Below are positions 62,337 to 64,000 of a stretch of 64,000 bases of DNA, in pieces. Under the pieces are notes generated by a model. The model saw only the letters and a program-made list of their open reading frames with translations, was not told where the DNA came from and did no database searches. Within the stretch, counting starts at the first letter, position 1. Every line of letters starts with the position of its first letter. Made by a program: the position numbers and the translations under genes. Source of the DNA: JACKAQ01 sp020634975 [NCBI: Calditrichia bacterium] (GTDB lineage: Bacteria > Calditrichota > Calditrichia > RBG-13-44-9); NCBI GenBank assembly GCA_020634975.1, contig JACKAQ010000008.1:1-64000 (forward strand). Reading direction: 5' to 3'.

Positions 62337-64000
62337 TCAGATTGTTTTGATGTATTCTTTAAAGGATTGCAATTGGCGAAACTCGCCAATGATGCCCACC
62401 AAATCTGACTTTTCAAATGTGAAATTCGCATGCGGATTCGGGAAAAATTGCTCATCGCGGATAACTGCAACAATCGAAACACCGGTTTTTGCCCGAACGT
62501 GCAATTCCGAAATACTTTTGCCAACAAACTGGCTGTTTTCCGGAATATTGATCCAATTCAGATCCAGCCCGCGCGATACGCTTTTAAGCTGCGAAATAAT
62601 CCGGTAGTGATGCTCGGAATCGTAAAGCGGTGCATACAATTCTTTGTGAACGACATCGGTAAAATCGTTGATCTGGTTCATCGGAATGTTCAAATGGATC
62701 AACGCTTGCCGGGTTAATTCCAGGCTGGCTTCGAACTCCGGCTGCACCACTTCGTAAACCCCTTTTTCGTGCAATTCCGACATATGCTCGATATTATTTG
62801 CACGCGCGACAATGCTCAAATTAGGATTCATTTTTCGCGCTTCATCCACAATTGCGTTAGATATCGCTGCCGATGGCGTGGTAATTACCAGCAATCGTGC
62901 ATTATTCACTGTCGCAGCTTCCTGCACAATGTGCTGCGATGCATCGCCGTAAATCACCGGCAATTTTTCCGTTTTGAAATATTCCACCCGGCGATGATCC
63001 AGTTCAATAATCACAAAATTCAACGACAATCGTTTCAGGATTTTGGCAATATTTTGCCCTACCTGCCCGCCGCCGGCGATCACAATATGGTCTTTCAGCT
63101 CAGTATCCGGCAGGTTGATTGTTTCCAGTTTCTCCCGTTTAAACACGGATTTTTTGAGTGAATACAGCGGTTGGGTTAAGCCGGATAGGAGAGGGGTGAT
63201 AAACATCGTGACCACCGCCGTTGTGAGGATCAGCGAATATAAATTGGCATCGATGGATTGTGTGTTCAGCCCAACTCGCGCCAGCACAAACGAAAATTCG
63301 CCAACCTGAAATAGCCCGAAAGCGATGGCAATCGGGATAACGTTTCCGTAGCCAAACAACTTGCCGATCACGCCAAAAATTAATCCTTTGCCGATCACTA
63401 CAAACAGGATGAGATATAGCACCAGTTGATAGTTGCTCACCAAAAAGGAAATATCCAGTAGCATGCCCACAGATGTAAAAAACAGCAGCCCGAAAATATC
63501 TCGCAGCGGAATAATATCGCTGAGCGCCTGATAGCCGTAATCCGATTCGCTGAGCACCATCCCAACCACAAACGCCCCAAATGCAAAAGATAGCCCAAAA
63601 ATATGAGTGCCGTAACCCACACCCAACCCCAACGCTGTAATGGTCAACAGAAAAAATTCCCTGGAATTTCCTCTGGCAATATATTTCATGAGCAACGGTA
63701 TCAGGCGGGTGCCCAAAATGATAATCAGAAAAAGAAAAATCGCTGCTTTCAACACCGCCCAACCGATCGCCGGCAAACCGGACTGAATATCGTTGAGTTG
63801 CGGTAAAATGATCATCAGTGGAACGATCGCCAAATCCTGCACGATGAGCATCCCGATCATCACCCGGCTGGAAAGGGTGCCCATTAATCCTTTGCTCATC
63901 AGGGTTTTGAGCACAACCATCGTGCTGGAAAGTGAGAGTAGTGCACCCAGCCACAGCGCCGATTTCCAATCCCAACCAAACAAATAGCCAAACAAATAGC
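62337..64000 (-). CDS. Kef-type monovalent cation:proton antiporter, partial (N-terminus beyond the window)
   Basis: The reading frame is open to the window edge, so the N-terminal membrane helices (probably about 100 residues) are missing. The visible part has about nine hydrophobic segments of the Na+/H+ exchanger fold ([61 protein letters not shown]). A TrkA-N NAD-binding domain follows ([21 protein letters not shown]... [11 protein letters not shown]... VIYGDAS) and then a TrkA-C domain ([36 protein letters not shown]). The family exports K+ or Na+ in exchange for protons, gated by the cytoplasmic domains. Confidence 0.9.
   Translation of the reverse strand, partial: YLFGYLFGWDWKSALWLGALLSLSSTMVVLKTLMSKGLMGTLSSRVMIGMLIVQDLAIVPLMIILPQLNDIQSGLPAIGWAVLKAAIFLFLIIILGTRLIPLLMKYIARGNSREFFLLTITALGLGVGYGTHIFGLSFAFGAFVVGMVLSESDYGYQALSDIIPLRDIFGLLFFTSVGMLLDISFLVSNYQLVLYLILFVVIGKGLIFGVIGKLFGYGNVIPIAIAFGLFQVGEFSFVLARVGLNTQSIDANLYSLILTTAVVTMFITPLLSGLTQPLYSLKKSVFKREKLETINLPDTELKDHIVIAGGGQVGQNIAKILKRLSLNFVIIELDHRRVEYFKTEKLPVIYGDASQHIVQEAATVNNARLLVITTPSAAISNAIVDEARKMNPNLSIVARANNIEHMSELHEKGVYEVVQPEFEASLELTRQALIHLNIPMNQINDFTDVVHKELYAPLYDSEHHYRIISQLKSVSRGLDLNWINIPENSQFVGKSISELHVRAKTGVSIVAVIRDEQFFPNPHANFTFEKSDLVGIIGEFRQLQSFKEYIKTI

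Overview
This window looks like a chromosomal contig of an FCB-superphylum bacterium, most plausibly Calditrichota (KSB1-like). The evidence is the secretion tail type built around NYPNPFNPST or NHPNPFNPET, PorV-like outer-membrane proteins, large TonB-dependent receptors with an N-terminal carboxypeptidase-regulatory-like domain, and a Feo system with a Cys-rich small protein. The taxon is an inference; no rRNA or tRNA gene was seen.

Layout. 1-7.1 kb: surface polysaccharide genes (GDP-L-fucose synthase, an undecaprenyl-phosphate sugar-phosphate transferase, a frameshifted Wzi-like barrel), separated by repeat-rich intergenic DNA and a decayed ISAs1-type insertion sequence. 7.2-12.7 kb: a TPR protein with DNA-binding-like C-terminal elements, paired with a threonine-synthase-like protein that lacks the PLP lysine; then a HAD phosphatase and a NamZ-family (DUF1343) protein. 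12.7-19.6 kb: a compact minus-strand operon SpoIIM-like / membrane protein / DUF4129 / DUF4350 / MoxR / DUF58 / RDD. 19.7-24.2 kb: a PAS histidine kinase and feoA-feoB-Cys-rich protein. 24.2-37.1 kb: a small barrel, an M28 peptidase, a PstS-like lipoprotein, a secreted protein made of two large repeats, a TonB receptor, ClpS, and a PhoR/PhoB-type pair. Together the last group suggests a phosphate-responsive outer-membrane uptake locus. 37.3-43.1 kb: FKBP lipoprotein, DUF3224, and the methionine operon metY - aspartate kinase - metX. 43.6-53.5 kb: lipoprotein - TonB receptor - very large secreted protein - PorV-like barrel - parvulin-like lipoprotein. 53.6-64 kb: UvrD/PcrA helicase, UmuDC, a six-PAS hybrid kinase, a small secreted protein and a truncated Kef-type antiporter.

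The most striking element is the 5' leader of metY. Reading the minus strand from a near-consensus promoter (TTGACA-17-TATACT), the transcript first encodes a 25-residue peptide whose last eleven residues are MCCMCMCICMR. Overlapping and following it are mutually exclusive stems (1:2, 2:3, 3:4) of a classical ribosome-mediated attenuator ending in a U-rich terminator. About 50 nt further on is a clear SAM-I riboswitch with its own terminator. The operon thus appears to be gated twice in series, first by Cys/Met-tRNA charging and then by SAM. This tandem arrangement is the best candidate for an undescribed system here.
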